From Vicugna pacos (taxonomy: Eukaryota; Chordata; Mammalia; Artiodactyla; Camelidae): a DNA stretch of 64,000 nucleotides. Made by a program: the position numbers and the translations under genes. Position 1 is the first letter of the stretch. Every line of letters begins with the position of its first letter. Of this stretch, positions 45,141 to 56,346 are shown in pieces. The notes beneath the pieces were generated by a model. That model saw nothing but the letters and a program-made list of their open reading frames with translations, did not search any database and was not told the DNA's origin. The stretch is taken from positions 9,221,257-9,285,256 of the forward strand of contig NC_132989.1 in NCBI RefSeq assembly GCF_048564905.1. Reading direction: 5' to 3'.

Positions 45141-45605
45141 GTACCTCCAACGTGCCAGGCGTGGCACTAGTGCCGAGCTCAGGTCGTTCTGATGAGGCCA
45201 GCACCCCACCTTGGATGTGTGGCGCCTTTGAATGAATTACAAAGAGGCCCCCGCCTCCTTCTGGCTGACACAGCCCTGAGCCAATGCAGAGACTTGTCAG
45301 ATATGGTCTGTACAACCTGCAACCATAAATAATGACCCTCTAACTTAGTCTTTGGTACTGGAGATGTTTAGGTGAATCATGCTTTTTATACTGAGCCCTT
45401 TGAGGGAAGAGCATGTAGTCTCTCAGCACCTAGCTTACACATGGTAGAAACACCCATGGCAACTAGTGAATAACTGACTGCAAGACTGTTTCCTAGGACC
45501 TTCCTGCATGTGCTGGGGATGGGGTGGGGGAGGGAGGAGTGTCTCTAAAACTAGAAATAGCCCTCTTCCTATGTCTGGCTGGAGTGTAGGAGTCTGTGTG
45601 AACCC
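45141..45605. other. Intergenic, weakly L2/MIR-like
   Basis: 'gtacctccaacgtgccaggcgtggcac' (45140-45170) resembles a MIR start. 'gagccctttgagggaagag...ctcagcacctagcttacacatggtag' (45394-45448) looks like an L2 tail. No gene is seen. Confidence 0.4.
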
Positions 45606-45920
45606 TGGGCTGCACATCAGAGTCACCTGGGCAGTGGGGAGGGTGTAGCTCAGTGGTAGAGCACATGCTTAGCATGCATGAGGTCCTGGGTTCAATCCCC
45701 AGTACCTCCATTAAATAAATAGATAAATAAATAAATAAAACCTGATTACTACCCCCGCCCCAAAAAAACACCCCGAAACAAGAATCACCCAGGAAGTTTG
45801 GCCAACTACCCATATTCAGACCAATTGAATTAGGACCTCGGCAGGTGGGACCCAGGTATGGCTAGTTTTTTCAGTCTCCCCAGATGATTTCAATGTGCAG
45901 CTGATGTTGAGAACCACTGA
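45606..45920. repeat. MER5A-like element split by a SINE
   Basis: The left piece reads 'gggctgcacatcagagtcacctgg'. The right piece runs from 'aatcacccaggaagtttggc' to 'gatgttgagaaccactgacc', the canonical MER5A end. A camelid SINE lies between them. Confidence 0.8.
45636..45779 (+). repeat. Camelid tRNA-derived SINE inside MER5A
   Basis: A well-kept copy: ggggagggtgtagctcagtg, tggtagagcacatgcttagc, gtcctgggttcaatccccag, tacctccattaaataaatag. Target copies are agagtcacctgggcag (left) and agaatcacccaggaag (right), similar but diverged. Confidence 0.95.
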
Positions 45921-46429
45921 CCCGGAGAGACTTGGAGAGGGAAGATGACAGCGTGTTTTCTTATTTGGTGTGACAAGCGCTCTGGAGAAGCATAAAAGCT
46001 ACAAACTAAAACAGGAAAATATTGAAATGGGGCCGGGCCGGGGCAGGTGAACCACCAAGGCAGGAGAGGGCCGGGCGCTGGGGGACAGCACATCTGTCCT
46101 CAGTCTGGCTTCCTTTGCAACAGCATGATGTTGGTGGCAGCCCTGGGGGCAAGAAGTCTGGAGGCTGCCATGCTTTTTGAAAGCCTCTCAGGAAGCCAGC
46201 CCACAGCTGTCTGGTTTGACTGTCCCTGGGCCTCCTAAGAACTAAACGCTTTCTTCCACCAGTTGTAAAAACAAGCAAAGAAGAAAGTCCCTTGGGCGTC
46301 TGAGGAAATGCTCGAAAGTAACCTCTGTTCCATGCTGTCGACTGCTGAGATGGAGTCTCAGCATTTCCTGCACCTGCTTGAGCCTAAAAAATACTTGGGT
46401 GATGAATGATTCACACATGTCTCAATCGG
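45921..46429. other. Intergenic, G/C-richer, unassigned
   Basis: No gene or repeat recognised. 46030-46210 is G/C-rich but has few CpGs and no coding signature. Confidence 0.4.
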
Positions 46430-48540
46430 CTTGATTTTTTTAGGGCAGTTTTCGGGTCACAGCAAAACTGAGTGGAAAGTACAGAGAGTTCCCATATGAC
46501 AACCTTCCTCTCCTCGAAACACGCAGCCTCCTCCACCATCCACGTCTCTCCCAAGCGTGGTACATTTGGCACAGCTGATGAACCAACACTGACAAGTGAT
46601 CATCAACTGAAGTCCATCGTTTACGTGAGGGTTCACACTTTGTGTGGTACATTCCACAAGTTTTGACAAATGTTTAATTTCGTGTATCCGCCATCACAGT
46701 ATCATTCAGAATGGTTTTACTGCCCTAAAAATCCTCTACGCTCTACTTACTTACTCCTTCCTCCCCCAAATCTCTGACAACCACTAACCTTTCTAGTGTC
46801 TCCAAGTTTTACCTTTTCCAGGATTTCGTACAGCTGGAATTGTACTTTTCAGATTGACTTCTTTCTCTTGACAATATGCTTTTAAAGTTACTGTTTCTTT
46901 TAGTGGCTTCATAGCTCATTTCTTTTTATTGTGGAATAATATTTTATAGTTTGAATATGACAGTTTATTTATCTGTTGACCTTTTGAAGGACTTCTTGGT
47001 TGCTTCCAAGTTTTGGCCATTATGAACAAAGCTGTTATAAACATTTATATGCAGGTTAAGGAGCATGACTGATGGATTATATAGTAAGAGTGTGTGTTTA
47101 GTTGTCGTAAGAAATTACTAAACTGTCTTCCAAAATGGCTATACCATCTTGTATTCCCACAGCAATGAATGACAGCTCCTATTGCTGCACATTCTTGCTG
47201 GCCTTTGGTTGGATTATAACCATTTCAATAGGTATGTAGTGTCATCTTGTTTAATTAGCATTTCCTAATAATATATGATGTTGAACATGTTTTCATGTGC
47301 TTATTTGCCATCTGCATACCTTCTTTGATAAGGCGTTTACTTTGATCTTTTGACCATTTTTTAGCCAGGTGGTTCATTTTCTTACTGTTGAGTTTTAAGA
47401 GTTCTTTGTATATTTTACATAACAGTCCTTTATCAGATATGGTTTTTGCAAATATTTTCTCCCAAGCTGTCACTTGTCTTCTCATCCTCTTGACAGTGTC
47501 TTTTGCAGAGCAGAAGTTTTTAATTTTAATGAAGTCCAACTGTCATTTTTTTCTTTAATGGACCATGTCTTTGATGTTGTACCTAAAATGCCATTGCCAT
47601 ACCCAGGATCACCTAGACTTTCTATGTTATAATCTAGGAGTTTTATAACTTGGCATTTTATATTTGGGAATATGATCCATTTTGAGTTAATTTTTGTGAA
47701 GTTTAAGGTCTACATCTAAAATTTTTTTTTTGATGTGGCTATCCAGTTATTCCAGGACCATTTGCTGAAAAAAAAAAAAACAATCGTTTCTCCATTGAAT
47801 TGCCTTTGCTCCTTTGTCAAAGATAATTTGACTATATTTGTTTGGTTCTCTTTCCTGGCACTCTATTGTGTTCCACTGATTTATTTTTCTGTTCTCCGGT
47901 CAATACCATACTGTCTTGATTGCTGTAGCTTTAAAATAAATCTTGAAGCTGGGTGGCATCAGTCTCCTGACTTTGTTCTTCAATACCGTGTTGACTATTC
48001 TGGGTCTTCTGCCTTTCCTCATACACTCTGGATCATTTTATCTACATCCACAAAGTAACTTGCTGGGACTTTTATTGGAATTGCACTGAATACATAGCTC
48101 AAGTTGGGAGGAACTGACGTGTTAACAATACTGAGCTCCCTGATCGATGAACATGGAATATCTATTTAAATCTTTGATTTTTTTCATCAGAGTATTGTAG
48201 CTTTCCCATTTTTGAACTTCTATTTATTATTAGTTTTATGCCTAAGTATTTTTGTGTGTGTGCTGATGCAAAAGGTATTATGATTTTAATTTCAACTCCT
48301 AATTTTTCATTGGTATTATATAAGAAAACAATAGACTTTGGACATTAAACTTATATCCTGCAATATTGCTTTAACAGCATATTAGTTTCAGGATTTTTTT
48401 TTTTTTGGTCACTTCTTTGGAATTTTCTACATAGGAAATCATGTCATATGTGAACAAAGAGAGTTTTGTTTTTCTTCCTCATCTGTATCATTTTATTGCG
48501 TTTTCTTGTCTTTTTGCATTAGCTAGAACGTCCAGTATGA
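46430..48540 (-). mobile_element. Old L1, antisense, 3' UTR and ORF2 C-terminal part
   Basis: Reading the minus strand gives L1 ORF2 sequence. An open piece at 47255-47539 encodes [18 protein letters not shown] and [20 protein letters not shown], typical of the ORF2 C-terminal region. The low-coordinate end (46440-46680) is the L1 3' UTR. The copy is ancient and full of breaks. Confidence 0.85.
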
Positions 48541-48835
48541 TCTTAGCGGAAAAGCACCTCGTTCAAGCTTTGAACAAAAGCCATGACCATGAGAACTTTA
48601 TAAGATATGTTGACATACATGCACTCCATTCTCATCTCTATCCCCAGCCTTCTGCTTTCTCCTGGAACCGTCCGTCCCCTCTGTCTGTGAGCACGACAGA
48701 CAAAAGCCCCTAACAACTTTCCCCTGACCCCTTAACAACCTCTGGCCACTCCCCTTCCCCTTTGCTTTATATCTGAGCCAAACTTTTCTGTTCCAAATAT
48801 CCACTTCCCTGCTTCCCATTTACTCTTCAAACTAA
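48541..48835. other. Unassigned, L2-flanking
   Basis: No gene seen. Possibly the upstream part of the L2 that follows. Confidence 0.3.
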
Positions 48836-49460
48836 TGCAATTTGACTTCTGGCTCTATTCCTCCAATGAAGCCATCAGGCAAAAGTTCAGTGTAACTGCA
48901 ATGGCTGTTTCTCAATCCTTATCTTATCTGACCTCTTTGTAGTATTTGACCCCACTGACCAAATCATGCTCCTTCCAACTCTCTCTTCCATTTTGCTCTC
49001 AGCAAGTAGTATCATTTATCCTGATTTTCTTCTATCCTTCTACGTTTGTTCTTGCTGCTGTAGCTGGATCCTCTTTCCCTGTCTCCCTAAGTGTTAATGT
49101 CCCCGAGGACTCAACCCACTCCTTGCTTCTTTCTTGTCATCTCCCTGTTTACTGAAGACCACCAAATCTCTGTTAGAGTTATAGCTCTCTCCTGAGCTTC
49201 AGATCCGGTTGCAAACTGCCAACTGGGCTTCTCCACCAGGATATCTCACAGGCTGCTGGAGATTTTTGTGTCTGGATCTGAACTTAGCATCTTTTAGCGC
49301 CACTCTCCTGAACAGCTTCTAGTTCAACAACCAGATACATCCTGGATTCTTCCCTCTTGCCTCATTCCTGCCTAGAGCCCTTAATCCATCCCCTACTTAG
49401 TCCAGCCTGTTGATTATATCCCCTCATTGTCGTTATCACCTCCCTTCCATACCCATAGCT
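48836..49460 (+). repeat. L2 LINE fragment
   Basis: 'tctcaatccttatcttatctgacctctttgtagtatttgaccccactgacc' is the L2 reverse transcriptase region, and 'ccaactgggcttctccacca' and 'ctgaacttagcatcttttag' are later L2 blocks. It is roughly collinear with L2 at 8055-8720. Confidence 0.75.
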
Positions 49461-49489
49461 GTGTCCCCCAGATTAATATTTGTATAAGC

Positions 49490-52400
49490 TGTGAGGTTAG
49501 GTTAAAGTACATTTATTTGCCTATGGATGTCCAATTGCTCCAGCACCATTTGTTGAAAAATCTGTCCTCCATTGAACTGCACTCACACCTTTGTCAAAAA
49601 CTCTGTTGGGCATATTTGTGTGGGTCTATTTCTGGCTCCTCTATTTTTTTTGATTGAGGTATAGTTGGTATAATATTAATTTCAGATATATAATATAATT
49701 CCTCAATATTTGTATATGTTGCGAAATGATCACCACAATAAGTCTAGTTAACATCCGTCAGCATACATAGTTACAAAGTAACTTTTCTTCTCACGACAAG
49801 AGCCTTTAAGATCTATGCTCTCAGCAGTTTTCACATATGCCACGCAGCACCATTAACTGTGGTCACCATGCTGCACATTACATCCCCATGACAATTATTT
49901 TATAACCAAAAGTTTGTACCTTTTGCTTGTTTTGGGTTTCTTTTCCTCATCTTTTTCTAAGTTCTTGGGATAAGAGCTTAGATGACCAGTTTGAGGGCGT
50001 TTCCTCTTTTCTAATGTCTGCAGAAAAGTGCTATAAATTTCCCTTTCCACATTGCTTTAGCTGGGTCCCACAAGTTCTGGCATAATTTTTATTCAGCACA
50101 ATGTATTTTTTTTTATATTTCTTTGAGACTTATTCTTTGATCTATGGGCTATTTAGAAGTGTGTTATTTAGTTTCTAAGTCTTTGAAGCTTTTCCTGTGA
50201 CCTTTTTATTATTGATTGCTAGTTTGATTCCATTGTGGGAAGAGAACATACTCTATCTGATTTCATTTCTTTTAAATGTCTTGAAGTTTGCTTTGTGGCT
50301 TAGGATATTGTCTATCTTGGTGTGTGTTTTGTGGTGACTTAATGAGAGTGTGTATTCTGCTACTGATGGGTTTTCTAAATGTTGATTAGATCTTGCTGGC
50401 TGAGTGTTGTTGAATTCTTCTACCTCCTTGCTGGTTTTATGTCTAGTTATTCTTGCAGTTAGTGAGAGGAGGTGTTGAAGTCTCCAGCTATAATTGTGAA
50501 AATTTCTACTTCTTTTTGTTCTGTCAGGTTTTGTTTCACATATTTTGCAGCTCTGTTGTTTGATGCATATGCGTTTAGGATTCGTATGTCTTGCTGGACT
50601 GGCCCTTTTATCATTCTGTTAATGTCCTTTTCTGTCTCTGGTAATATCCTTTGGTCTCAAGTCTACTTCTATGATGGTAATATAACCACTCATGCTTTCT
50701 TTGATTAATGTTTATATTACTGTTTACTTGGTATCTTTATTGGTTCGTAGGGCTGACATAACAAAATTGGTGGCTTAAACAAATAGACATTTATTTTTTC
50801 ACAGTTCTGGAGACTAGAAGTCTGGGACCAGGTATCAGCAGGTTTGTTTTTTTCTAAGGCCTCTGTCTTTGGTTCATAGGTGGCTGCCAAGTCTCACTGT
50901 GTCTTCACTTGGTCATCCCTTTGAGCATTTTTGTGTCCTAACTCCCTTTTTTTTTAGGGATACCAGCCATAGTGGATTAGGGCCAATCCTAATGACCCTA
51001 TTAACTTAGTCACCTCTTTAAAAGCCCTGTCTCCAAACACTGTTACATTCTGAGATGCTGGACATTACAACATCAGCATTAACTTGGTGGAGGGGTGGGC
51101 AACACAGTTCAGCCCACAACAGTATATTTTCCTATACTTTTATTTTCAACCTACTTATATTTGTATATCTGAAGCATAGACAGCATATAAATTGGTCATG
51201 CCTTTTAATCTACTCTTCCCATCTTTCTTTTAAAAATATGTATTTAGACCATTTCACTTAATTATTGATGCATTAATATCTAAGTCCCCCATTTCATATT
51301 TGTTTTCAGTTTCTTATGTGTTCTTTCTATTTTCTCTTTCTTGCCTTCTTGTGGGTTACTTAACCACTTCTTACCACTCTGTTTTGATTTATCTATAGTG
51401 TTTTTGAGTGTGTCTCTTGGTATGGCCTTTTAGCGGTTTCTTTCTGGATTGCATGAGGCATGCATAACTTACCACAGTCTGCTGGGGTCATTATTTTACC
51501 AGTTTGGGTGAAGTGTAGAAAACCTTCCTCAGCCTTCTACTATTTCTAATTGTCTGTAATACTTCCTCTGTATCAATTAAGATCCTCATTAGATAATGTT
51601 ATAAATTTGGTTCAACCATTAAAAAATGATTTCTAAAGCTCAAGAGAAAGTCTATTACATTTACCAATATTTTTGCTTGCCATAGCTTTCTTCCCTCTGA
51701 TATTCTAAGATTTCTTCATTTATTATTTCCTTTTTGTTTAGACAACTTCCTAAGTCATCCTGTTAGGTTAGAGCTACTGGCAACAGATTCTTTTTCATCT
51801 GAGAATGTTTTTATTTCCCACTTTGTTCCTGAAAGATACAGAATTCATGTTTGACAGTTATTTTCTTTTATCACTTCCAAATGTTGCGCCGCTTTTTTTG
51901 GCCCCCATGGTGTCAGATGAGAAATCCACTGTCACTAAAATTGGTGTTTCCCCATAAATAAGTATCATACCTCTCTTGTTGCTGTCAAGATTTTGTCTTT
52001 GTCCATAGTTTCAGAACTTTGACTCTGATTTTTCTTGATGTGGAACTATTTTTTCATTTCCCTTGTTGGAGGTTTATCTCAGCCTCTTGAATTCATAAGT
52101 TTATGTTTTTGCTCAAATAGGAAGTTTCCAGCCATTATTTCTTCTCATTAATTCAGTTCCACTCCTTCTGTCCTCTCCTTCTGGGACTCCACTGATACGA
52201 ATGTTATAATCAATCAGCGTACTGAGACTCTGTTCATTATTTTTCAGTCTGTTTCCTCTCTGTTACTCAGATTGGGTAAATTCTATAAATCTGTCCTGAA
52301 GTCCTCTGCTGCTTTCCCCTGTTATTTCCATTCCCATATTGAGCCCATCCACCCAGTTTTTATTTCAGTGATTTCATTTGTGATAGTTTTCAATGCCATG

Positions 52401-52490
52401 ATTGTCATTTCATTTGCTTTTGTAATTCCCACTTCTTTGCTCATAGTTCTAGACATTTTTAGGGACAAGGATGCTTCTTAAAGTGATAGC
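49490..52490 (-). mobile_element. Composite block of old antisense L1 pieces
   Basis: Several antisense old L1 parts follow one another: an ORF2 scrap (49500-49640), a 3' UTR start with 'gaggtatagttggtataata' (49655-49930), ORF2 reverse-transcriptase/endonuclease-side sequence (49950-50720), and after an LTR-like insertion a further 5' part (51125-52490, with 'tcagatgagaaatccactgt' and 'gttccactccttctgtcctc'). These may come from one long element broken by later events plus an older neighbour. Confidence 0.7.
50742..51123 (+). mobile_element. Solo LTR-like repeat (MaLR/MLT type?)
   Basis: 'gggctgacataacaaaattggtggcttaaa', 'cacagttctggagactagaa', 'gtggattagggccaatccta' and 'cacagttcagcccacaacag' in order match a common old mammalian LTR-like repeat. 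It is a fossil of likely more than 60 million years, broken, and sits within the antisense L1 block. The family name is uncertain. Confidence 0.55.
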
Positions 52491-53320
52491 CATTTATTAA
52501 GTATTTCATATTTCAGTATACATCTCCAAAACATAAAATAAACTTCGTACGTAATTGCCATTATTGCAAATAAAATATTATCAATGACTCTTTAATACCA
52601 GTCCATACTTCTTTGTTTCTCCCAAGTGTCTGTTTGATTGTTCAAATTAGTATTCAGATAAGACCCCAGAGGTTGCCTTTTGTTGTTATGTCTTTTAAGT
52701 TTCTTGTCATCTATAATAGTGACTTCTCCCTTTTTTAATGCCTCTGACTTGTTGAAAAACTAGATGAGTTGTTCTGTGAAGTGTCCCACATTGTAGACTT
52801 TTCGGATTGTTCCATTTCCTAGAAACTGAAATGAAAGTTAGAGGTAAATGCTTGATTAGATCTAATTTAATATTTTTGTAAAAAAAAACTTCATAAGTGC
52901 TGTTATTAAAATTCTAATAGTAAAAAATTGGGGAGTACCTAACTATCTATTAAAGGAGACTTATTTAGATAAATTATGACATATCCTTACAGTGTGCAAC
53001 CAATCCTTTAGACATTAAAATATGCAGTGAGAGAGGGTTTAAATTAAAATTTGAGGCTAGGAAACATGTTCATGGTGCAGTAAATGAAAAGAGCTGGTCA
53101 CTAAAGCATAGACATGCCCCGTGTGATTATGACCGGCAGGATCTACAACACAACACTGTCAGTTAGTGGTGGGATCATAAGCTATTGGTCCTATTGTAGG
53201 AAATAAAGAAAAGAGAGAGACATGATCATGCATCACTTTGTAATAATCGTAATACTAAACCAATGCATATTATCTTTAAGAAGCATCGCCAGAAATAAAA
53301 TGGTGTAATGAGGGTTTAAA
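52491..53320. other. Intergenic with an old L1-like piece
   Basis: 52910-53240 ('gattaaattatgacatatcc'-type text) resembles the 3' part of an ancient + strand L1. The rest is unassigned. Confidence 0.4.
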
Positions 53321-53527
53321 CCTCTGTGGCCTCCTACAGGTTCCTCAACAGCTCCAGGCCACCTTCTTTGAACAGGGAACACTTGGTGAGGCAAAGCAAC
53401 CCATGGCTGGCTTCGATGGTTCTCTTATATTCAGAGCCCGGAAACCTGGGAATGGAGGCAAAAGGCAGCTTAGAACCAAAATGCAGACGTTGTAGTTTAA
53501 CAAGTAGGGTTGTTAGCTGCTCCTTTT

Positions 53528-53782
53528 TTTTTTAATTTTTTTCAATTGAGGTGTAATCAGTTACAATGTCAATTTCTGGTGTCCAGTCATGCATATACAT
53601 AACATATATTCATTTTCATATTCTTTTTCATTAAAGGTTATTATAAGATATTGAACATAGTTCCCTGTGCTATACAAAAGAAGCTTTTTTAAAAATCTAT
53701 TTATATATATAGTAGCTAACATTTGTAAATCTCAAACTCCCAAATTTTTCCCTTCCCACCCTCTTTCCCCAGAAACCGTGTA
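53528..53782 (-). mobile_element. L1 3' end, antisense, with perfect 16-bp target duplication
   Basis: A 255-base 5'-truncated L1 end: T-run, then 'gaggtgtaatcagttacaatg', 'ggttattataagatattgaa', 'ccaaatttttcccttcccac'. Identical copies of gttagctgctcctttt flank it at 53512-53527 and 53783-53798, so it is among the younger insertions in the window. Confidence 0.95.
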
Positions 53783-53798
53783 GTTAGCTGCTCCTTTT

Positions 53799-54715
53799 CA
53801 ACCCAGAGATTCAGGGAGCCCTCAGCACATGAATGCCCATCCCGTGACTGAGACACACTGGGCAGTCACTTTTGGCATAGTCCAGACTGTGTCACGTGGG
53901 CACCCTTTCCCTATGCCCTTGGTAAGGGGCACCAGAGGCCAAGCAGACCACAGCTGTGAAGGGAGGACCTGGCTTCTGCACCTTGCCATTTCCCCTTTGA
54001 ACTCCTTCTCCTTGGGTGGCCACCCCACCTTTCGCACTTCTTACTTCCAAAGGACTTCCTCCTCCCAGACCCCTTGCCACGTCCTCATTGGTTCTTACTG
54101 TATGTTTAGTTCACAGGGAGCTTCTGTCTGAGGCAGGGTCAGGTGATGACCAGGTGCCCAGGCTCTGACCAGTCAGATGAGTCTGGCTCTCTCCCTTGTT
54201 AGCTTGTGTCCTCAAGCAAGTAATTAACAGTCTCAGACTCAGTTTCCCCAAAGTGTCATTAGAAACACAAACCATGGACTTGAAGGTTTTCCAAATTTTT
54301 ACTATGGCTGTTTTGCTGGGTTTCCAGTGTCAGGACTTGGGGCTGATGCTGGGGAAGATTTTTCTCCACTTTCTCCTCTCTGCTTTCCAACCAAGTACTG
54401 AGCAGAGAACAGGATTAAAATAATTTAGAGGAGATATATTTTCCCTTAAACTGTTATGTAAAGTTTAACACACCTAAAAGAAATCAAAGGAACAGAGAGC
54501 AATTCTTTTTTATCTTTGCTCACACCCACTCCCCCATTTTTCAAAGGGGCATTGTCACTAGCTGAATGCATTTCAAGGTTGTTTCTTTGTACTTTGTTTA
54601 GTTCTAAAAGAAATGTACTTAAAAATTCCTTACATTTCTTTAGAGCTTTACATTTTGTAATATATTTGCAACATACTTGGGTGGATGGTATTTTTTTTTT
54701 AAGTTCTGCTGCGTG
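53799..54715. other. Intergenic, unassigned
   Basis: No gene or clear repeat family. The overlapping open frames at 53822-54131 on both strands have no domain signature. Confidence 0.4.
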
Positions 54716-55430
54716 CTTTTAAAAACAGCTATATTGAGGTATAATTTACATACATTAAGGTTGACTCATTTTATTTTATTTCTTTGGAGGAGGGGAGGTA
54801 ATTCGATTTAGGTATGTATGTATGTATGTATTTATTTATTTTTAGAGGAGGTACTGGGGATTGAACCCAGCACCTTGTGCATGCTGAGCATACACTCTAC
54901 CACTGAGCCATATCCTTTCTCCAATATTCACCCATAGTAAGCATACGAACTACCTCATATTGGCAAATGTGTCCCATTATGTAACCACCATCACATTCAA
55001 GACAGATGTTTCCATCACTCCAGCATGTTCCAGTGGACCTCTTTGCAGGCAAAGCCCCTCTCCCTCCCCTCACTTCCAGCCTCAACTGATCAGCTACTGG
55101 TCTACTGATTTGCTTTCTGTCACATGGTTTTGCCCCCCACCTTTCTTTCTAAAAGAATTTCATATAAATGGAATAGTACAATTTGCAGTCTCTTGTGTCT
55201 AGATTTTTCACCTGGCATAATGTTTTTGAGATTCATGTTGCATGTATCGGTAGTTTGTTCTTTATTATACTTGAATAGCGTTTTGTTGCAGGAACATTCC
55301 CGTTTTTGGCTGCTGAGAATAACCCTATGGCATTTATGTGTAAGTCTTTGTGTGGACATGTTTTCTGTTAAGTAAATACCTACCCATGGAATGGCTGGGC
55401 CTCAGAGAAAGCGTATGTCTAACTTATTAT
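54716..55430 (-). repeat. Old L1 3' fragment, antisense, split by a SINE
   Basis: 'aacagctatattgaggtata' before the SINE and 'cccattatgtaaccaccatcaca', 'aatttcatataaatggaata', 'tcacctggcataatgttttt' after it are the reversed L1 3' UTR. Confidence 0.8.
54785..54921 (-). repeat. Camelid tRNA-derived SINE, minus strand
   Basis: 'gaggtactggggattgaacccagcaccttgtgcatgctgagc' is the reverse complement of the SINE head. A (GTAT)n/(TTTA)n stretch replaces the A-rich tail. Confidence 0.93.
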
Positions 55431-55545
55431 CAAATCTTTGTGAGAGGATGTTTTGACTTATCACAAAAACTCTGTGCCAAACTCTTCCTACTTGACAGGA
55501 AAGGAAACTGAGGCACGAAGAAAGTTTGGTGATTTAGTCAGACTT

Positions 55546-55563
55546 CTCTACTGTCAGACTTTT
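55546..55563. repeat. ERH retrocopy target-site duplication, left copy
   Basis: ctctactgtcagactttt here and again at 56329-56346. The exact 18-base match dates the event as not extremely old and proves L1-mediated retroposition. The site lies inside an older MIR-like stretch (55480-55545). Confidence 0.95.
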
Positions 55564-56328
55564 TTTTCTTAAACTAAAGAACATTTATTTGTTTTCCACC
55601 AAGACTTTATCCTGAGGACATAACTCAACTGTGTCACCACCCCCACCCCATTTTGAAAAGGGTTAGTACAGTGAATGTTATAAAACAGATATGAACAGCT
55701 TGAAGGATTGGAACCAACACTAACTGACAAAAACTAACTTCCATCTAAATCATCATAGAAATGTTTAAGTAAAAAAAAACAGGCTGGGAGGGCAATGGAT
55801 GTTTCAGATGGAACAAGATCCTCACATTTCATCTAATACATTCAATCCTGGCCAGAATGTACCAAAACGGAAACAGGATTACTATAATACAAAACTTTCA
55901 CTACAGCACGCTGTCCACACCTGTGTTCCAAGACCACTCCCACCCCCCCTAATGCTTCCAGACTCAACTATTTCCTGGCCTGCTGGGCCTGCCGATGAGG
56001 GAGCCCATATATTTTCTCTTTAATCCAGTCTTTGTTACAAGGCTGGCATGTCTGGGTGTCAGCTCGGTAAACAAGGCAGCTGGGGTCAGCCAGATCATCG
56101 ATAAAATCAAACAACTGACTGATGTCATATGTGATAGAGAGGCTGTTGGGATTCATTCTTCTCAGATGTTCTTCATACATTTCACAAACACCTTCCATGC
56201 ATTCATTAGTAGATTCATAGTCAGCGTAAGTTCTGCCTTCTGGCCTCTTTGTAGTCTGTACCAGCAAAATGGTGTGATGCATCACGCCAAACTCTTTTGC
56301 TGCAGTGGCTGCCGGCACCACCACCGCA
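55564..56328 (-). pseudogene. ERH: ERH processed retrocopy with intact reading frame
   Basis: An intronless copy of the mRNA for enhancer of rudimentary homolog, a small conserved nuclear protein that binds RNA-processing factors. The frame 56282 to 55968 (minus strand) is open for all 104 codons, the full ERH length. It begins [20 protein letters not shown] and keeps [17 protein letters not shown]. About 13 residues differ from the human protein as I recall it, including two Tyr-to-Cys changes and a Leu-to-Pro, so function is doubtful. It includes 5' UTR, 3' UTR, an AATAAA (reversed, 55584-55589) and a short A-tail (55564-55567 and just beyond). An 18-base target duplication flanks it. Confidence 0.95.
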
Positions 56329-56346
56329 CTCTACTGTCAGACTTTT

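Noticed and set aside
45636-45710. tRNA genes (several tRNA-like heads in the window)
   Set aside because: All are heads of the camelid SINE, followed by a shared non-tRNA body and A-rich tail.
55968-56324. 118-codon ERH-like gene starting 14 codons upstream of the ERH start
   Set aside because: The extra codons come from the copied 5' UTR. Intronless structure, A-tail and target duplication show a retrocopy, not the parent gene.
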